From Azolla caroliniana (taxonomy: Eukaryota > Polypodiophyta): a stretch of 64,000 bases of DNA. Both the position numbers and the translations under genes were made by a program. Below the pieces are notes generated by a model, which worked only from the letters and a program-made list of their open reading frames with translations, was not told the origin of the DNA and made no database searches. Positions 24,560 through 36,409 of this stretch are shown here, one piece after another. The number at the start of each line of letters is the position of its first letter. Positions within the stretch are counted from its first letter, which is position 1. The stretch lies in NCBI GenBank assembly GCA_043228905.1, contig JBHGNT010000005.1, positions 21,700,001-21,764,000 of the forward strand, read 5' to 3'.

Positions 24560-24960
24560 ACCCCAAACAATTAATGGCTCTTAATCTCGATGCGATTCTC
24601 TTTATCTGCCCATTAACCCACCCTTAATCTCCTTGTGGTCTTTCTCCTAATCTCCTTATTAAGCCAATTTTTAAGCTTTCACTTAACCGCCATTTGATCT
24701 CCTTATTCATCTTCCCTTGAGTTCATTATTGATTTTCTCTTTATTCCTGTATGAAATTCCGCTAATCTCCTTATTAGCTTCCTCATCATTCTCGTGTTAA
24801 TCTCCATTTAAGCATCTCTCTTAATCTTTATTTACTTCGATCATAATCTCTTTGCTAATCTTCATTTAACTATCTCTTAATCTCCATTTGCTTTTCGTTT
24901 AATCTCCTTATTAAGTTCCCCTTAATCTCCTCGTTAATCATCTCTTAGCCTTAACATGAA
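24560..24960 (+). repeat. Degenerate TTAATCTCCTTATTAA-type repeat upstream of the STIG1-like gene
   Basis: About a dozen variants of (t)taatctcc(tta)ttaa occur every 25-45 bases, several of them partly palindromic (ttaatctcc...ttattaag). The spacing is irregular and the sequence between units varies, so this is not a simple microsatellite. It ends about 170 bases before the STIG1-like start codon. Confidence 0.65.
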
Positions 24961-25127
24961 ACCCAGCTTTCTTCTTATATGGTGAATCTCATCATCCATT
25001 CGCAAACCCATCTATCTATCACCACTACTATTTTCATCATCATCAAATATGGGCTCATGATGAGCACTGCTGTCCCATCAATAGGAAGAATCATTTAGTT
25101 CTTCTCTAAAATTGGAGCTTTAGTACA

Positions 25128-25880
25128 ATGGTGAGGTTCATATTACCAAGGTTAGGCTTCATTTACAGGTCATGGTCCATAGCTAGAGCAACCTTGTGTG
25201 TGCTCTGTTTGGTGGCAATGGGCATGGTGATAACCCTAGTGTTGCTAATGGTGTTGAATATGAACAAGACACATGCTAACAAGGAGGCAGGAATCAGTGA
25301 TGGTGATGTAAGGAAGCCAAATCCCAATGGAAGAGGAAAAGGAAATGGAAGAGGTGAAGGAGAAGGAGGAGGAGGACATATATATTGTAGAAAGATGAAG
25401 AGGAGAAGCAGTTATAGAAGTGGACACTTAAACCCTAACCCTAACCCTAGGTCAAGACGAAATGCTAGAAGAAGACATGATTTATGCAGCAAGCATGGGA
25501 GTGTTGTCCCATGCAATAATGTCACTAGTAGGGCAGTGCTGGGTCCACACATTCACAATGTTACCACTATAGGCAATGGCCATGGTATTATAGACAAGGA
25601 GACCATAGAATATGTCCATGATACTCCTGGCAATGGACATGATGCTAGAGACAATGGGCATGATACTATAGACCATGACATTGATGTGTCAAGTCTAAGT
25701 AGTGATTATGATGATGATCCACACAATTGTGGAGGCTGTGGGAATGTGTGCGGACCCCTTTCGCCAACGTGTTGCGGTGGACATTGCACACATCTCTCCA
25801 ATGACCCACTCAATTGTGGTCTTTGTGGCCATTCTTGTACCTATAATTCTACATGCTTCTATGGAATGTGCAATTACTAA
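25128..25880 (+). CDS. STIG1-domain cysteine-rich protein with membrane anchor and long insert
   Basis: A single-exon ORF of 250 residues. Residues 1-19 are basic and 20-44 strongly hydrophobic (ATLCVLCLVAMGMVITLVLL), giving a signal anchor or signal peptide. Residues 65-120 are Gly/Arg/Pro-rich. A first Cys group (DLCSKHGSVVPC) is followed by about 65 residues of His/Asp/Gly/Asn-rich sequence with repeated GNGHD and NGHDT. The C-terminal 56 residues carry the STIG1 signature: DPHNCGGCGNVC, TCCGGHC, then DPLNCGLCGHSC and a final CFYGMC, 11 cysteines in all. STIG1 proteins are secreted, small and Cys-rich; in flowering plants some act at the stigma and pollen tube. Known members lack such a long low-complexity insert. 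Function here is not known. The start is the first ATG of the frame. The segment encoding NPNPNP contains three CCCTAA units. Confidence 0.82.
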   Translation: MVRFILPRLGFIYRSWSIARATLCVLCLVAMGMVITLVLLMVLNMNKTHANKEAGISDGDVRKPNPNGRGKGNGRGEGEGGGGHIYCRKMKRRSSYRSGHLNPNPNPRSRRNARRRHDLCSKHGSVVPCNNVTSRAVLGPHIHNVTTIGNGHGIIDKETIEYVHDTPGNGHDARDNGHDTIDHDIDVSSLSSDYDDDPHNCGGCGNVCGPLSPTCCGGHCTHLSNDPLNCGLCGHSCTYNSTCFYGMCNY

Positions 25881-26920
25881 GCCCACATACACAATATACA
25901 TTACGCATAACACACGATAACAGTAGTATTGTTTTGTTGCCCTTAGATGTTTGCATCTTCTTGATCTTCATGTCTCTACATTTTCCTATCTAAGTTGTTG
26001 TCACTCAACCTAGTCCCAAGGGGGATGGATAATTCTATTTACTCTTGGGTCAGCGCTACAAGTACTTGTTATAATATCCTATATATTTATTGTTGCAATG
26101 CTCAAAGGTTCAAATGGCATTTTATGTTTTTGTTTGCCGAAAACATTATGGCATCATTAAGAGGCAATTTGAATAGCTTGCCCTTATAAATATGTACATT
26201 AGGGGAGTCTAAATTGTTTCTCTGTCAACCAGATGTGTGCCCAAAACATGGTCAATTATACCAAGTTCAGAAGTGCTGGAAATATTGACCATTGGCCCAA
26301 ACATTGGCCATCAACCTCCGACCAAACCATTTTTATGCATTGCTCAAATTTGAGCAATCATAAAAATTGAACTCCTGCACATATCCACTTGTGGAAGAAA
26401 AAATGTTGAAATATTGGCACTATTGGTTTTCACATGCTTCTACCAAATAATTCTGCATCATATCAAAATGTCAAGAGATGCCTCAGTTTCTTTGGCACTA
26501 ACTTGGTATTATCCTATTTTAGTAACAATATGAAATATTTTTTTGGAATCATAACATGGTACTAAAACTCCATACTACTAAGAGACCTTATATTGTTGTA
26601 GATTCATGCACAAGGTGTTATCAACATAGTGCCAATCCTTAACACCTTCCACAAGAAATAAGTCGGAGAGGATGCATTCAATGAGTGTGTGCAAGCACTA
26701 CAACAAAAACAAGACTTCAATGAGTATGCATCTTATGAAGATAGGCTTCTTATTGAAATAAAATGAACTGAAGGATTTGCATTCAATAAAATCCAGGTTA
26801 ATATATACACCAGCATTATTGCTCCACATGGACTTGAGCTGGTACATTGTTAAAACAAATATTGTTTTGAGTAGTTACAAACCAAACACGAGAGAGAGAG
26901 AGAGAGAGATGCATGATGGC
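25881..26920. other. Intergenic, with a possible degraded coding fragment
   Basis: Mostly AT-rich and featureless. At 26601-26797 the plus strand reads INIVPILNTFHKK, stop, VGEDAFNECVQALQQKQDF, then EYASYEDRLLIEIK, stop, TEGFAFNKIQ. This looks protein-like but has two stops; I could not name its parent. A (GA)10 microsatellite lies at 26890-26909, next to the 3' end of the minus-strand ankyrin gene. Confidence 0.35.
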
Positions 26921-26923
26921 CTC

Positions 26924-29900
26924 TCATGTTGAGGGAGAATCATGGAACAATTGGTGGGGGGCATCATGTGAAGCCTCAGAAAAATGCTTCTTCAATATGT
27001 GGGATCCCTCTTGTCGTCTGACCATAACATCCTCTATCGATTTTGCACATTTTATGACCAGCAGATCTGACTCTACTTCTCCAGCAGCTGTCAGGAGTTT
27101 GATCCAATTCTCTGTCAGAGCACCATACACGTATTTTAATATTTTGATGATCCTTACAAATCAATTTTTAAATTCCTCTTAGGAAATAAAAATATAAGTT
27201 GCTACAAACCTTGCGTGGGCAGGATTTGTTCTTCACAAAGCTTCGTAAGAGTATCAACTCCATACTGTATTCCATACAATTTGCACAAACAAGTTTAATA
27301 ATCTATGTTGACGTGTTTTGGACCAGACAATTTTATTTTAAGAAAATTTACCAATATACTGTTATTATTTGTGTCAATTTCCAAAATTCCATACAAGATT
27401 CAAAAAATTTCCAACAAAATATAATACTTATGGAGCCAAAGGGAATATGGCTCAGCACCCTCAATCGAGGCTAATCACCCCCAATCGAGATTAATTACAT
27501 GGCTAAAGTTTTTTAACTGAATGATACTTGAATTAGTTGGCATGATCAGTATATGAAATGTTGATAAAAATATAAGTTATTACTAAGTAAACATCAGAAC
27601 CTTGTGTGCAGCTTGGAGGAGGTCAATGCCTCTGTGTTCCAAAAACTCCGGAGTCACCGAGCCAGTATAAATAAACTTGATCATTTCTTTTGCAATACTA
27701 AAAGATACATCCTTCAGCTCCAAGACATTTGAATTGCGGATAGCCATAACTTCCAAATTCAACTTAAGCTTCTGCACATTTTTAGTCAACAACAGAAACA
27801 AGCTCAATGAGCATTGAGAGTAAAAACGTGTTGCACATAAAAGAAGAGATATTTCATAGAACATTACTTCAAATATTTCAATGTGATTCACAAAATACCC
27901 CTCATTTTTCTCACCTTTGATGCCCCACAGAGTAACAATTTGAGGGCATTTATTCCCTTACCCTCTGCACAGATTTCGACAATGCTATGATTTCCACTTT
28001 CAAAGACACTATTCCAACCTTTCTTCACAAAATCTTGTGTATCAACCAGCTGCTCATTAATTCCCTTATGGGATAGTTTTTTCAATGTAGCTCCAGCGAG
28101 AAGCTTCAAAACAGAATCCCAATGCCGGTATTCCCAACCTGCAATACAAAATAATGTAAAATTAATCTCCTTAAAATGTTCAAAAACAAAATTTCAGGAT
28201 TTAGAAGGCACCATAAAGCCATGCCCTTTGAATCAGCACATGTAACGGCTGGAGATGGGGCTGACTAAGGTCAATTGGGATAATAACAAAAATGTAAGCA
28301 CCATTTGGCCAGAGTTTTCCAAAAAAAAGAATATAACCCAATAAACAAAAGTGCAAATCTATAGTAATAACTAGTCCATTGCATTAAGCACACATTTTGG
28401 CAACCGCTTCACATATTACAGACTATGATATATGGGGCTATATACATGAACCACTAATATTCTATATGGGGCTAAATTTCTAGATACACAATGTATACAC
28501 AAGTACATATATAAATTGTTTATTCAGATATTCCTCATTACTTATTCACCACACACAGAACATTTGCATGAAGGGTATCAATTATTAAGACCCTTGAAAT
28601 TTTCTCAGTTGATAAAAGATTGATATTTTCCGAATTCCGAGGCATTTGTTTTCAAATATTTTTATAAAACAAAATGCAATCAGTAAGACTGCTTTACTTT
28701 CTCTACCTTCTCTGCCAACACACGTGGTTTCATCAGCAAATTGAGAATCACAATGTGGTGATTCTCTTTATATTGGAACCTCAAGAAAAACAATCCATTT
28801 GTACAGTAAGGATCAAGAGAAATACCGCGTAAGTAAAGTACTGACTTTAGCTCCAATGCTAGAAGTAGTGGCGTCTTCTGGTCTAAACTAATCTTCTTTG
28901 TTTCAGTTGACCCATCTGAATGACCCTTAGAATCATGTCGGATAATAGATAGCTTGTTTGCTTTCGGAGGTGATGCAGCTTTAAGGCATGGATTCGCCCC
29001 ATGCTCAAGAAGGGTCTCTAATATATCCAGATTCCGACGAGTTTCAAACTTATAAACAGCTAAATGCACAGCTGTCATACCCTGGAAAATTAGAACTACC
29101 AAATTTAAATAAACACAAATACTATGACTAGTCTATTGTAGTTTATATAAAGCATATTTAGAATAGAATAAGATCACAATCCCACCATTTACTATAAGAG
29201 CAAAACTATTGTGACTAGTTCTACTAGATCCAATATCTTTTTGTATGATCTCTTGATGCAAAAATACTGTAACTCTTCTCACTTTGATAAACTCAAACAA
29301 GAAAAACTCAGATACAATTATTAATGCCTTACAACTTAGAGTTTCCATCCTTGAAGAAGACAACAAACACTTTCAAGCTCGTTAAATAAAAGGGAATATT
29401 GCTAAGAATAAGGAGAGCAAATTTAACCCTAAACTCAAGAAAATCAAAGCCAAATTAAAAAAGAGTGGGCAAATTTTATTAAAGATGAGCTAAAGTAGAA
29501 CTCGCCCAATCCAAAGAAGTGAAATCAACAATCTAAATAACATCAAAACTGATTTATAGCAAGAGAAGTAAAAGTGGAAATCAAAATAAAAGAGTCTAGA
29601 AGAGTGGAGGTAGGTACGAAACACATAACAAGGAATCAAACTTGTGTAGATTGCAACTGAAGAAGAGCGAGTAAAACATGTGAATGATTCACTGTGCAAG
29701 TCACGGCATCCCCAGGTCACCAGATGTCACCCCCACAAAGAGGGAAGAACACTTTGTACCAAGCTTGAGTATAACAAGGAAGAAGCGACCCCATTGGAGG
29801 GCGAGAAAAGATGCCACTAAAGCTTGAGCACTCATATCCTAATTCTGGACCGAACTAAGAAGAATTATCTTCCCCAAAAAGTGAGCCATACCACAGGGGT

Positions 29901-31892
29901 TGGATAGCACCTGTCTTCCTTGATTATGACCTGACGAATATGCAAATCGACCTTAGAAAAACAAAAATGCAAAGGTTCATATGAGCATGCAAGGAAGGCA
30001 AGGAGGTTGCTTATTAGGATGGTGGCATTGTTATCAATGGAAAGGCCATCAAATAGGAATTCAAAATCAATGACACAACAGAATCAGAGCTACACATTGC
30101 AGTTTGCAACGGTAATGGAACCTCGTGGACATTGCCAGGAAGCATGGAAGAGGTGATGATGGAACGACATGCTCCTCATCACAAAGACACACCAAAAGCC
30201 CAAAGAAAGGTCTACCCCACATGGAGAACTTTCAATGGGAGTGCATGTACAGAGAAATCCCCAGCGGGTTGGATGGGAGCAGGATCGCACATATCTTCCA
30301 ATGACATTTACATCCACACGTATAGATAGTGGAAAGGGATGCATAGCCTAGATACATGTGGATCTAACTCAATCTCTAAGAGAGACAAGTCTTATTCATT
30401 GAATTATGTTACTTCCACAGAAGGGATTAAATATAAAAATTCAAACAACAATCAAGGAACCAAATGAGACAGAAATTGAATCACCCTATCATGTCCCATT
30501 TCAGGGCATTGTACGGTACTCAAGTCTAGGCAAAGTATTCCTCATGGGAGACTTCAACGCCAAGATGCAAAATAGACAATGTGATACCTATGACTTGGGA
30601 AGAGCCAGAAATGATGCATTCAATATCTTTGGAGAAATTAGGAACATGTAGGAGCTAAGCTGACTGCTGATCAAACAACATAGGATATGGAAAACATCTA
30701 TTAAAGCTACGGTCTCAACACCACCAAGTTATTTTCAGTGAGATGAACTCATTGCTAGATTCTAGTGGCCTTACATATTTCTCGCTAGGAGGTGGGAGCA
30801 CAATTCATTATATCCTTGGGACAAGAGAAACTATCAAAATCTTCACTCTCCTATCCCACCCATTCAGCATCAACCACGCTTATTTTTCCATAACCCTTAA
30901 CAACAAAACACAATCACAATTGCCTTCTATCTCATCATCAACCTCACCCCTATACACAACAAGCTCATACAATTGAAAATAGTCACTGGAGATTAGCAGA
31001 ATATTGAGTATAAAAAGTGAATGTGTGACCTATGTCACCTCAACAGACCAGAAACAGAAGAATGTGTTGCTTTCCAGAATTCCTCGGATATGAGGACAAG
31101 AAACAATTTTCAAGGATCCTAGCTAGGATGGAAACATTGCCAATAACACTAGAAATCCTCTTTGTTCATCTACTTGACCACAAAACCAAACTCATGAAAT
31201 GCCTAAACAGTGAAATTAGGAAACAAGCTTAGTTTTTCATTCAGCTTTTAGGTTTTCTATATGTTCTAGGTGGAATATCTAAACTTTGAAATTAGTACAC
31301 ATGCTTAGTTTTCCATTCAGATTTTACGTTTTCTATATGTTCTAGGTGAAATACTTAAACTTTGAAATTAGGAAACAAGTTTAGTTTTTCATTCAGCTGT
31401 TAGGTTTTCTTTATGTTCTAACATTTTAAAATCCCCCATCTACACAACTGGGAGAGTGCTTTGTAACAATTGTTGGTCCCAAGGATCACGTTGGGCCCCT
31501 ATGACGTCGATATATCATCCCTCGGGTACATCCTAGTTGGTAAATTTGGTATTTTTATTATTAACCCATAGATCTGAGTTCAAAGCCCCACAGTTCACTC
31601 AATGAATGTATTGGTCGAAGTTTGACCGCATGCACTTCAATGATCCACCTTAATATGTAGAAACAGATATAGATATAGCTATGGCCTTTACCTGCTCATT
31701 ATACGTATTAACATTAATGGTGCCTTTCTTAAGGAGAATATGTAGAAGTTGAAGGTTTCCTTCTTCAACACTGCGGAAGAAGCTGGATAGGCTAATAGAA
31801 GCTTTGCTCTCATCATTTTGAGATATAAGAACATTTTCGAGATTGGAAGCTACATGCGACGCATCCACATGAGCAGGATTGTGTCCTTCCAT
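26924..31892 (-). CDS. Ankyrin-repeat protein with C-terminal BTB/BACK-like segment, six exons
   Basis: Proposed minus-strand exons are 31692-31892, 28724-29081, 27915-28138, 27601-27771, 27210-27264 and 26924-27111. All phases match and give about 398 residues. Exons 1-3 hold ankyrin-type helices (FFRSVEEGNLQLLHILLKKG, GMTAVHLAVYKF, ILETLLEHGANPCLKAA, INALKLLLCGASK). Exon 4 reads as the second half of a BTB domain (SNVLELKDVSFSIAKEMIKF, IYTGSV, IDLLQAAHK). Exons 5-6 continue into a BACK-like helix pair (YGVDTLTKLCEEQI, ENWIKLLTAAGEVESDLLVI). Ankyrin-BTB proteins are usually substrate adaptors for CUL3 ubiquitin ligases; that role is inferred. The first half of the BTB fold, which holds most of the CUL3 contact surface, was not found in the introns. 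The exon 2 donor (gtgtgt) is weak and was chosen for phase. A 5' UTR exon probably ends at 32219. Confidence 0.75.
30100..31130 (+). pseudogene. LINE-type endonuclease (EEP) relic in intron 1 of the ankyrin gene
   Basis: The plus strand (antisense to the host gene) reads GKVFLMGDFNAKMQNRQC near 30525, the endonuclease GDFN motif, and GLTYFSLGGGSTIHYILG near 30765, which corresponds to the S-x-IDYIL motif with Asp changed to His. Frames change repeatedly and no reverse transcriptase follows. It is a fragment of an apurinic-endonuclease-type retrotransposon or a related gene copy. Confidence 0.65.
31212..31425 (+). repeat. 76-bp tandem repeat, nearly 3 copies
   Basis: Units begin with gaaattag at 31212, 31288 and 31364. 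Each contains ttcattcag, a ttaggtttt-type block and atgttcta. It lies in intron 1 of the minus-strand ankyrin gene. Confidence 0.85.
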
Positions 31893-32218
31893 TGTGTTTC
31901 TGCAGAAAAAAGATAGAATTTTATTTTTTTTCTAAATAGACATGAACATGAATCTGTCTCCCCTATGACGTGCAAAAGTGGTTACCGACTCCATTCTAAT
32001 AAACCTACACCAAGAATCGATATCAAGATGTACAGATAATATCATACATTATGATGAAGGATACTGCTGATCTTTTGGGGAACTCGAGGTTTTATGTTCT
32101 TTCTAGATATGGTTTGTCTCATATGCAGATTTCACCCTCTACAAGATGCACGCACAACTCTCTATTTCTCTGCTTCTGAACCCTAAACACTCAGCTGAAA
32201 GACGTACTGGAGACTTAC

Positions 32219-32350
32219 CAAATGTCTATCTCGACGATGAAGAAGAGCTCCTCCTCAGATCCACCAAAAAGCCACGCTCTGTTCAAGACGATGGGACCTC
32301 CACGAAATGTAAAAACGCCCACCAAGCAGACACACATCAGAGCATCAGGA
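32219..32350 (-). other. Probable 5' UTR exon of the ankyrin/BTB gene
   Basis: On the minus strand a strong donor (catttg|gtaagt) ends an exon-like stretch at 32219. A matching acceptor (tttctgcag) sits 7 bases before the proposed start codon at 31892. Joining them creates TGA in the upstream frame, so the ATG at 31892 is the likely start and this exon is non-coding. Its 5' limit is not determined. Confidence 0.45.
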
Positions 32351-32353
32351 TCC

Positions 32354-32637
32354 TCGATCACTTTTCTTTATTTCCCCAAATGCCCTCCACTTTCCTTCTA
32401 GAATCATCATCGATCACTTTTCTTTATTTCCCCAAATGCCCTCCACTTTGCTCTAAGAACCCCCCCCCCCTTTCCTTCTAGAATCATCCTCGATCACTTT
32501 TCTTTATTTCCCCAAAATGCCCTCCACTTTGCTCTAAGAACCCCCCCTTCCTTCTAGAAAGAATCATCCTCGAGCACTTTTCTTTATTCCCCCCCAAAAT
32601 GCCCTCCACTTTGCTCTAAGAACCCCCCCCATCCTTC
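32354..32637 (+). repeat. 80-bp tandem repeat with C-homopolymers, 3-4 copies
   Basis: Units starting tcga(t/g)cacttttctttatt occur at 32354, 32410, 32490 and 32570. Two intervals are exactly 80 bases and the first is 56, a shortened unit. Each full unit ends in gctctaagaac followed by 7-13 C residues. The array lies just upstream of the proposed 5' UTR exon of the minus-strand ankyrin gene, in its promoter region. Confidence 0.9.
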
Positions 32638-32728
32638 TCAATCCTCAGCATGTAATGGGGCAGGTTTCATACATCCTATTATGGGCGGAAACAAAGCTCC
32701 AAGCAAACCACAAGAGTTTAATGTGGAT

Positions 32729-32729
<1 letters not shown>

Positions 32730-32768
<39 letters not shown>

Positions 32769-32782
32769 ATGTATGTATGTAT
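32730..32782 (+). repeat. Compound (GT)n(GTAT)n microsatellite
   Basis: About eleven GT units run directly into about eight GTAT units. Confidence 0.9.
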
Positions 32783-32789
32783 CAATTAG

Positions 32790-33591
32790 TCTCGAAGTTG
32801 GACAATATTGTAGGCTTCTGATTAGTCTCGTTGTTGTATAGAGTGCATTAGTAGGAGTAGAATATACATAGCATCCTCATGTATCATGTGTTGTTTGGAC
32901 AAAATGGGATGACGTTGACCGTAATAATTACTATGTAAAGTGGATATAATTGCCCTTTCAAGTGCTCCCGTGAGCATTAGAAAATGTAGGTGGATATGGT
33001 GGGGAGATAGCAATAATATGTTCTTTTATTGAATTCCATTGGTCAATCATCGTTAGTGAGAAGCAAATGATATTAGTGACCATGCAATTGTTATGGTGGG
33101 GAGATGACAATAACATGTGGAGTGCATGCCCCTCGCACTTGTGTTCTTTCCTTGAATGTCCTTGGTTAGTCGTCATAAGAGAGAAGGAAGTGACACCATT
33201 GAGTATGTGATTGCTCAAATAGCGTGTATCATTCAAGAAGAAAAATGAGATGATACTTGACCACACATGTGCTTGATAGCATATACAATTGTTGTTTCAA
33301 TTATATAATGACCAACAGCCATACAAAAATGTGGATGGCATGTGGGAAAATAACAACTCACTCTAGGGATTTCGGAGTTTTCCCTATATGGGGAATCTAC
33401 CAAATACATCTATATGTATGTATATCCATGAATTTTTCAATAGACTTGGGTACATTGATTGAATTCCCCAATTTACCATTGTCCCTTTTTTCCTAACTCC
33501 TTGCCCTTGTATTTTTCTCATTATTTTGTTTTACTCTCTCTCTCTCTCTCTAGAATTCCATAGTTTTCGTCTCTCATTAATGTGTGGGTGG

Positions 33592-33631
<40 letters not shown>

Positions 33632-36404
33632 ATTCTAGGATTTGTAACATTTGTATTCAAGACATGTTGAATAAATCTTTGTTTGTTCATTGCCTTCACA
33701 CTCCAACTAAGGAAGTGGAGAGAAATGCATCGTTCCAATGAGTTAACAAAGCAAATCTACTTTTGTTTATGTTGTTTTGCCTATCTGGGGGGCTACCTTC
33801 AATAGGAAAACCTTTCGAGTGGATGAGGTGTCATTTTGTTCTAATTGATGGTTTATTTAGAGAGATACGTTCTATTATCATTCTTGGATGCAAAATGTGG
33901 CCCATTGAACCAAAGAGAAACAGTTTGCATGCAATGTATAGTTATGCGGAGTTGATTAATTATGCTTGATGTTCACTTTTTTTAATAAACATTGTAAATA
34001 ACAATGCACATTACGATTGGGAGAAATGTGTGTACTCAAATGAGATTGAGAGTGGCAGAATGTGATATACGCAATGCAAATTATACATATTTGACAAGTT
34101 TCCTCACATTCTCCAAGTTGAAGGGTGGAGCACTCTATCAACGTGTGATACTTGAACACATGAATATGTTTTGGCAAAATATGGGTTGTCAACGAGTTTC
34201 CTTGTTTATGCCTTGATGCCCTAGCTCACATCGAAGCTAGTGCAAGTTAAGCTATATGGAAGCAATGGTACAAAGCAAGGAATAAGGGGATGGACTTATT
34301 GTTGGAGTCACTGAGGTAATGATGATTGCGCAATTTCTTATCTGTTGTTATTATGAGGTCAACTTTTCGATGTAGCATGTACTTAATAGATAGAGATCCA
34401 AAGGAAGATTCAACTATATATTCCATATTCCCCACACGTACACATGACTGACTTATAACATGTCTTATTTTACTTATTTTATTGCATAAATTTATATAAT
34501 TGAGTTCTTTACATGATATTAGCATGTAAGATTTATTCATCAACATGGCAACTCCATTTATTGTGTGTTGATCCTTGACGTCGTCATTCAAGGGAAACCA
34601 ACTCATACGTGTCGTCTTGGTTGACGATTGCTATTGTAGTGCATGGAAGAGCTCCGCCATGTTTTTGGCCTTATAATAATTGAAGGAAAACGAAGAGAAA
34701 AATAAATTGTCAACAACAAGATCAATATGCAAATGGGAAGCTTTGTCCCTAGTAACAAGGACAAGGATAAACTAACACGATTCATTTTGGACAAGGATAT
34801 TATAGGGGCTCAGTAATAACAATTTACAAACATTCCAAATCCAAGAATCATTGGTTACGCTAGCTTACAACAATGGGCTTGCCAAAGTGATGTATTGCCT
34901 AGCGTTGTGTGTGTAAGTGAGGGTGTGATCACATGCATGGCTACATATAATATGTGAAAATGCTAATGTGTGTGTGTGTGTTGCCAACGTAATTGCATGC
35001 ATACTTCAACCATCAAGGTCCACACCCTCGAGATCAAGTCCTTGTGTAATTCTCTTGGCTCCATTGACATGCAAGTTAAAATACTTCCCTCGACAACTTG
35101 TTTTAATGACAATACATCTTTTGACTCAACAATTGCATGATACTAACACTACCTCTTTTAATGAAGGTAGCCATTATCTCTTGGCTAGAAAGCCTATAAA
35201 AAGTGATTTGATGAATGGAGACCATGGATGACGAAACAAATGCTCCTTACAACAATGGAATGTAGGACCTTGTCTTGACACTACCATATCTAAATCAATC
35301 ACGAGATGATGGATATCTTGATGTTGATAAGATTGGACAATTCTTGATTAGACATGGCCTATTTCCACCTAATCACGCAACCTCGAGGGGGAGAAATGAA
35401 AGCCATGCTTGTCTTCTGCTTATGGTATGACATAATTGAGCTTGAAGGGGCATGTCGAGATAACAAGCTCAACCACTCTCCTTGGGGCACGTGTATGTTA
35501 AAACCCACCATGCCCTTGTTCTTACGAATAAGTCATATACAATATTATATGTTTATTTGGTCCCATAAGTAAAAAATGGCCTCCTTTTTAATTTATTCTA
35601 ATACATAGGTTTGATCCCTACCATGGGCTAGACCTCGTCTCATAAATCACAATCAGTCTCCCTGTGGATATTCAGAAGATATGTACCTTAAAACATGAAA
35701 TATCTTATTTAATTTATTCCATTACATAAATCTAGATGCGCTAGTTCATTATGCGCACCATATTAGAAACTTCCACGAAGCAACAATATAACCTCTCCTC
35801 TTTTAATGAATTTCTTCTATTATGTTATTTACATAGAGTTAGAAAACACAACACACTCGAGATGGTTGCGTCAACCATTTGGAGATAACGTAAGTCATCG
35901 TGGCATGCAATTTAGGACAAGTGTTATAGGCATAACCTAACGAACCAATTTTATAGCTAATTTCAATGGGTTAAGGGTAGAATAGTTAGGAAACTGGTTA
36001 TCCTAGGAATTGCAATGACAAATCTACAAGGACCTAGATGACATATGGTATTATGGGAACCTTAGATGTTGAGCTATGTAAAGAGAAATAACTATCCCTT
36101 TCATTAAGGCATCTCAAGGCACAATCAAGACTCTATTAACGAGGTCATCATTTCAACAACCAAGATATACCATAAGGTAATCTTTTGTGGCATGGGACAC
36201 CGATGACTTTCTATGTTTTGTCTCATGTCCTTTGCTAGGGGGTGGTCGGTGTGGTTAAAGCACACTTAAATCCATTCTTCTCCTTAATTTCTTATTTGTT
36301 TGCTTAATTAGTTCGATGTGTAGTACAAGGTGACATACGCAACGAGAGGATAGACAAATGGATTATTAACATTCGTGGATGACGGATTGCGACCTATTAG
36401 ACAA
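32790..36404. other. Intergenic, no gene recognised
   Basis: No conserved protein motif was seen on either strand. Frames of 60-120 codons (33257-33496, 33763-33969, 34247-34606, 34968-35231) show no family resemblance. Microsatellites of TC (33534-33552), GT (33593-33605) and GA (33606-33631) are present. The right edge is the insertion site of the LTR element. Confidence 0.5.
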
Positions 36405-36409
36405 TGCCT

